A DNA stretch of 64,000 nucleotides from an uncultured bacterium (lineage in GTDB: Bacteria > Bacillota > Clostridia > Lachnospirales > Lachnospiraceae): the NCBI GenBank assembly GCA_905214675.1, contig CAJMMS010000001.1, positions 1 through 64,000 of the forward strand. Reading direction: 5' to 3'. A program made the position numbers and the translations under genes. Numbering within the stretch: the first letter of the stretch is position 1; each line of letters begins with the position of its first letter. The notes beneath the pieces were generated by a model, which had not been told where the DNA came from, did no database searches, and worked only from the letters and a program-made list of their open reading frames with translations. Below, in pieces: positions 60,407 to 64,000 of this stretch.

Positions 60407-60832
60407 TTAAGATTGTTCTGTATGTTCGCGGTAATCTGCCCATTTTGGAAGCGGACTTCCATTTTCCAGACTTGTTTTGATATCTGTATAATAATGAAGC
60501 TTTCGCTGCAGATGTGTAAGAGAAGCCTGATACTGGCTGATCTCTTCCAGAATGTGTTTCTGCTGGTCATTTAACAGAGTTAAAATCTCGTCAATATGGC
60601 TGGCTTCATCTTCTTCGCAGGCAAAAAACTGTTGCAGTTTGGCGATTGACATGCCGGTTTTTTTAAAGCAGCAGATGGTTTTCAGACGGTTGATATGACC
60701 CTGCATATAGACACGCTGACCGGATTTGCTGCGTCCAACGTTTGTAAGGATGCCAAGATCTTCATAATAACGAAGGGTAGAAGATGGCAGATGAAACATT
60801 TCAGAAACTTCTTTTATTGTATAGGTATCCAT
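60407..60832 (-). CDS. MerR-family regulator
   Basis: A 141-residue MerR protein with HTH MDTYTIKEVSEMFHLPSSTLRYYEDLGIL, wing YMQGHINRL and dimerisation helix from about residue 80. Like the AdhR/YraB group, it faces an aldo/keto reductase gene across a 19-bp-spacer promoter, so aldehyde or electrophile stress sensing is likely. The few cysteines (ICCFKK; FACEED) could be sensors; this is inference. Confidence 0.9.
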   Translation of the reverse strand: MDTYTIKEVSEMFHLPSSTLRYYEDLGILTNVGRSKSGQRVYMQGHINRLKTICCFKKTGMSIAKLQQFFACEEDEASHIDEILTLLNDQQKHILEEISQYQASLTHLQRKLHYYTDIKTSLENGSPLPKWADYREHTEQS

Positions 60833-60870
60833 AGTTCACCACCTTTATGCAAAAATATAGAAAAAAGTCC

Positions 60871-60901
60871 TTGACTTCAAGTGTACTTGAAGTGTTATCT
60901 T
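60871..60901 (+). promoter_or_regulatory. MerR-type promoter with palindromic operator
   Basis: TTGACT (60871-60876) and TATCTT (60896-60901) are 19 bp apart, the stretched spacer that MerR activators correct. The perfect palindrome ACTTCAAGT-GT-ACTTGAAGT (60874-60893) fills the spacer. Confidence 0.85.
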
Positions 60902-60973
60902 TTGTAAAGAGTAAAAATAAAGATTGCAAAGAACTGGCAGACATTGCCATGAGATAATAAGGAGGAAATCATT

Positions 60974-61972
60974 ATGTATCAGGCAGACGAAAAACGTTAT
61001 GACACCATGCAGTACAACCGATGCGGCAACAGCGGACTGCTGCTTCCGGAACTGTCCCTTGGACTGTGGCACAATTTTGGAACACACTGTGATTACCAGA
61101 ATATGAAAGCACTGTGTTTTACAGCATTTGACCATGGAATCACACATTTTGACCTCGCAAATAATTACGGACCGGAACCGGGAAGTGCAGAGCGCAATTT
61201 CGGAAGAATCTTAAAAGAAGATCTCGGTGCTTACCGTGATGAGATCCTGGTCAGTACAAAAGCCGGTTATGTGATGTGGGATGGTCCTTACGGAAACTGG
61301 GGAAGTAAAAAATATCTGATCGCAAGCCTGGATCAGAGTCTTAAGAGAATGGGACTGGAATACGTTGACATCTTCTATCATCACCGCATGGATCCGGAGA
61401 CACCGCTTGAGGAGACCATGGAGACATTGGCACAGATCGTCCGCAGCGGAAAAGCTCTTTATGCCGGTATTTCCAATTACGACGGAGAACATATGAAACA
61501 GGCTGAAGCAATCCTGAAAGACCTGCATTGCCCGTATATCATCAATCAGAACCGTTATTCTATTTTTGATCGTACGATTGAGAAGAACGGACTGAAACAG
61601 GCAGCAGCAGAGGCAAAGAAAGGTATCATCGCATTCAGCCCTCTGGCACAGGGAACCCTGACAGACCGTTATCTGAACGGTATTCCGGCTGACAGCCGTA
61701 TTGCAACTGACGGAAGATTCTTAAAAGCAGCCCAGTTGACAGAAGAAAAGCTGGCAAGCATCCGCGGTCTGAATGAACTGGCAAAACAGAGAGGTGAGAG
61801 CCTGGCACAGATGGCACTGAAATGGGTATTAAAAGATCATGTAGTGACCAGCGTACTGATCGGAGCATCCAAAACAACGCAGATTCTTGATAATCTGAAA
61901 GTCCTGGAAAGTGCAGACTTTACAGAAGAAGAACTGAAGAAGATCGATGAACTGAGCCTGCCTCACGCATAA
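60974..61972 (+). CDS. Aldo/keto reductase (YghZ/AKR14-like)
   Basis: A 332-residue AKR. Catalytic residues are visible in FDLANNYGPEPGSAE (Asp, Tyr), STKAGYVMW (Lys) and FYHHRMD (His). NADPH-dependent reduction of aldehydes such as L-glyceraldehyde 3-phosphate or methylglyoxal is the usual activity of this subgroup. AAGGAGG precedes the ATG. Controlled by the divergent MerR regulator through the promoter at 60871-60901. Confidence 0.93.
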   Translation: MYQADEKRYDTMQYNRCGNSGLLLPELSLGLWHNFGTHCDYQNMKALCFTAFDHGITHFDLANNYGPEPGSAERNFGRILKEDLGAYRDEILVSTKAGYVMWDGPYGNWGSKKYLIASLDQSLKRMGLEYVDIFYHHRMDPETPLEETMETLAQIVRSGKALYAGISNYDGEHMKQAEAILKDLHCPYIINQNRYSIFDRTIEKNGLKQAAAEAKKGIIAFSPLAQGTLTDRYLNGIPADSRIATDGRFLKAAQLTEEKLASIRGLNELAKQRGESLAQMALKWVLKDHVVTSVLIGASKTTQILDNLKVLESADFTEEELKKIDELSLPHA

Positions 61973-61982
61973 AAACACAGCG

Positions 61983-62014
61983 AAAAAGGAACTGTCGTCT
62001 GCAGTTCCTTTTTT
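61983..62014. terminator. Bidirectional terminator between AKR and YoaK-like genes
   Basis: AAAAAGGAACTG (61983-61994) pairs with CAGTTCCTTTTT (62002-62013). T runs occur on both strands. Confidence 0.9.
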
Positions 62015-62019
62015 CGTAT

Positions 62020-62739
62020 CTATTTTGTATCTTTTTCTTTCAGCTTTTCAACTGCTTCGATATCCTCACGTGCAAACATCATAAAAAATCCGACCAGTTG
62101 CATCAGCATGGCAATCCAGATTGCTCTTACGCCAAACCAGGAAGAGCAGGATGCGCCAAATGCGGCACCGATCGCAAACACCAGAATGATAAATCCGCAG
62201 TGCATGCTTTTGTATTTCATTGCCGGATCTTTGCTGATATGATACAGGCAGAGATACTCCGTTGCGCTTCGCATATTTCCGATGCACATCGTTGTTGCAC
62301 AGGGGATGTTGCGGAATTTGCGGAAAGTATCTACCTGCATGGCGCAGGCGAAAGAAAGCATGATATTTGCGATCACATTTATGGTAGTGGAATTTGGAAG
62401 GAATCCAGTGATTCCAAGAATCAGGATTTCTATGATCAGAACGATCTGCCTCCAATGAAGGCGGACGCTGTTTTTATAGAGATGTTTGATCCATTCCGAA
62501 AGGTAAACACCAAGAAAGAAGGCGGCGAGCGGCAGAAGATAACGCAGGGCATGCATCAGGTTTCCAGAAGCGAGATTCTGTCCGAGCAGGACGATATTTC
62601 CGGTTTGCGCATTTGCAAATACGTGGTCACGTACATTGTAAGAATATGCATCCTGGAAACCGCCTGCCAGAGTCAGAAAAACTCCCAGAGCCAGTGATTC
62701 TGATATTTGACCGTTCTTATTTAATAACTTATTAAACAT
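62020..62739 (-). CDS. YoaK-family (DUF1275) membrane protein
   Basis: A 239-residue protein with six or so membrane segments. The ESLALGVFLTLAGGFQDAYSY opening and FANAQTGNIVLLGQNLASG are DUF1275 hallmarks. Function unknown. GAAAGGATGG lies upstream of the ATG, with a roughly 95-nt leader holding small hairpins (GCAGATACG...CGTATCTGC-like). Confidence 0.88.
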   Translation of the reverse strand: MFNKLLNKNGQISESLALGVFLTLAGGFQDAYSYNVRDHVFANAQTGNIVLLGQNLASGNLMHALRYLLPLAAFFLGVYLSEWIKHLYKNSVRLHWRQIVLIIEILILGITGFLPNSTTINVIANIMLSFACAMQVDTFRKFRNIPCATTMCIGNMRSATEYLCLYHISKDPAMKYKSMHCGFIILVFAIGAAFGASCSSWFGVRAIWIAMLMQLVGFFMMFAREDIEAVEKLKEKDTK

Positions 62740-62840
62740 AAGCTGCCGCCATCCTTTCGTGGTTCAGGGGGTGTGCAGATACGTTTGCATCTGCGCAGGA
62801 TCATCAGGTTCCGGGACATTCGCTTCGAAGTCCGTTCATT

Positions 62841-62868
62841 AGTATAACGGGAAACGAGAAAATGTAAA
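62841..62868 (-). promoter_or_regulatory. Promoter of the YoaK-like gene
   Basis: On the minus strand, TTTACA (62868-62863), 16 bp, TATACT (62846-62841). Confidence 0.6.
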
Positions 62869-62939
62869 ATGTATATTTGAAATAACAGAAATATAATTTT
62901 AATATAATAAATCAAAGGTGAGAGCCATAAAACGGAAGC

Positions 62940-62968
62940 TTGCAACATTTGATATTTGCAGGTATACT
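62940..62968 (+). promoter_or_regulatory. Promoter of the CmpB-like gene
   Basis: TTGCAA (62940-62945), 17 bp, TATACT (62963-62968). The leader holds a TATCAGATG...CATCTGATA hairpin (62986-63015) without a T tract. Confidence 0.65.
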
Positions 62969-63082
62969 GTCTTTGTTGCAGATATCAGATGTGTATAAAA
63001 GGTCATCTGATATAGCCTTCTGTGGATTACAGAGATGTGAAGAAGGATACAGGAGGTATTCTCAAAAGAAAAAGGAGAACAG

Positions 63083-64000
63083 ATGATTTACACATTTTAT
63101 GAACTTTGCTGGTTCTTTCTGATTTATTCATTTGCCGGGTGGTGTGCCGGGGTTGTGGCAAATGCTGTGCGTAACCGTAAGTTTGTGAACACCGGGTTTA
63201 TGAATATGCCATTCTGCCTGTCTTATGGTGTGTGCGCGGTACTGTGCTGCATTTTCCTGCCGGAACTGCGCCATCGGATATTCTTCCTGTTTATCGGTGG
63301 AATGCTTCTTGCAGCATTTGTATCGATCATGACCGGATGGATCCTGGAACATATTTTTCACCGGAAATGGTGGGATTACAGTAAGAACCGCTTCCAGTAT
63401 GAAGGATATTTTGGAATCTGGCATCTTCTGGTTTTTGGTGCGGCAGTCGTTGTAATGATGAAATTTGCCAATCCGCTGGTTTTGCAGATTTTAAAACAGA
63501 TTCCGCATATGATCGGCAGGATCATCCTGATCGTGGCATATATCCTGATGGGAATTGATTTTCTTGGCTCCGTGGTTGCGATTTTACAGTTGAAGATCAA
63601 AATCCGCAGAATCATGCAGCTCAATGAAAATATGCAGAAGGTGTCGGAGAATTTTGGAAATGCGATAACAGTTCGTATTCAGAGACGTATGATGCGTGCA
63701 TATCCGAACATCAAAACAGAAAACATCAAAGAGTCAGAAAAAGCAAAAAGAAAGAAAAAAGAGAAAACGGTATTTGCCGAAGGATGTTGCTTTTTCAAGA
63801 TTTTCTGGCTGTTTCTGATCGGTGCTTTTATCGGGGATCTTGTAGAGACACTTTTCTGTCGCTATTCTATGGGAAGATGGATGAGCAGAAGCAGTGTGGT
63901 TTATGGTCCGTTCAGCATTGTATGGGGACTTGGATGTGCAATGTTTACCGCTTTACTTTATAAATATAAAGATAAAAGTGACCGTTATATTTTCATGCTT
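63083..64000 (+). CDS. CmpB-like putative ABC permease (partial, cut by window end)
   Basis: An open frame runs from the ATG at 63083 (AAAGGAGA upstream) to the last base, 306 codons with no stop. It has two similar membrane halves: ELCWFFLIYSFAGWCAGV with RKFVNTGFMNMPFCLSYGV near the start, and FWLFLIGAFIGDLVETLFCRY with SSVVYGPFSIVWGLG near the end. These are PF06541 (putative ABC transporter type IV) signatures. A basic linker joins the halves. Function unknown. The C terminus lies outside the window. Confidence 0.85.
   Translation, partial: MIYTFYELCWFFLIYSFAGWCAGVVANAVRNRKFVNTGFMNMPFCLSYGVCAVLCCIFLPELRHRIFFLFIGGMLLAAFVSIMTGWILEHIFHRKWWDYSKNRFQYEGYFGIWHLLVFGAAVVVMMKFANPLVLQILKQIPHMIGRIILIVAYILMGIDFLGSVVAILQLKIKIRRIMQLNENMQKVSENFGNAITVRIQRRMMRAYPNIKTENIKESEKAKRKKKEKTVFAEGCCFFKIFWLFLIGAFIGDLVETLFCRYSMGRWMSRSSVVYGPFSIVWGLGCAMFTALLYKYKDKSDRYIFML

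Noticed and set aside
60375..60443. Longer HicB-like protein
   Set aside because: The extension overlaps the MerR coding sequence and lacks a ribosome site; the family fold begins at the ATG at 60374.

Overview
The window looks like chromosome of a gut-type Lachnospiraceae/Clostridia Firmicute. The evidence is moderate-to-low GC, strong AGGAGG ribosome binding sites, sigma-A promoters (TTGACA-17-TATAAT type), tightly packed operons, a single-aptamer glycine riboswitch ahead of an AGCS symporter, AraC/YesM-type two-component genes, and dockerin and cohesin modules. I cannot name the genus. There are no rRNA or tRNA genes, no CRISPR array and no intact transposase. I see about 60 genes, most on the + strand.

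Layout. 1-1920: decayed Abi_2-type fragment, then a CNNM/CorC-like membrane protein behind a promoter and hairpin. 1974-8060: complete urease operon ureA-B-C-I-E-F-G-D with an elaborate untranslated leader. 8011-10207: HxlR regulator divergent from a zinc-macrodomain/SirTM sirtuin pair (protein ADP-ribosylation). 10343-10948: ThrH-like phosphatase on the - strand. 11141-18331: an apparent single transcription unit of DUF362, a His-Xaa-Ser (HXS) peptide-maturation system (hxsD, small protein, A24 prepilin-type peptidase, radical SAM hxsC and hxsB, MORN protein, hxsA with 16 HxS triplets), and pepT. 18351-22979: BvgS-like hybrid kinase, then a glycine riboswitch and Na+/amino-acid symporter. 23200-30900: AT-richer accessory segment of small and partly broken genes (truncated paralogue, AAA/DUF4143 ATPase, GNAT, LOG, a chimeric gene, acetyltransferase, ACT protein, flavodoxin, and a DUF3791-DUF3990-DUF3791 module). 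30916-36599: ABC exporter with a giant coiled-coil permease, then an rRNA m5C methyltransferase. 36619-41947: AraC response regulator, YesM kinase and two sugar-binding proteins. 42095-56619: cohesin proteins, two permuted GH3 enzymes with dockerins, and a CotH protein. 56792-64000: oxidoreductase, TraX-like protein, purine permease, MerR/HicB-like pair, aldo/keto reductase, YoaK-like protein and a CmpB-like protein cut by the window end.

Two loci stand out. In the first, the HXS cassette couples two radical SAM enzymes to a Ser/His-repeat substrate and, unusually, to a membrane aspartyl prepilin-type peptidase, which suggests a maturation/export route. In the second, two cohesin-like proteins (one with a C-terminal membrane anchor) lie beside two dockerin-bearing GH3 enzymes. 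Their three upstream regions share a near-identical bipartite promoter (TACATRGAAA-N17-TAAAAT). This suggests a minimal cellulosome-like surface complex, perhaps controlled by the sugar-sensing two-component operon immediately upstream.

All calls come from reading the sequence and recalling family signatures. No database search or folding program was run.
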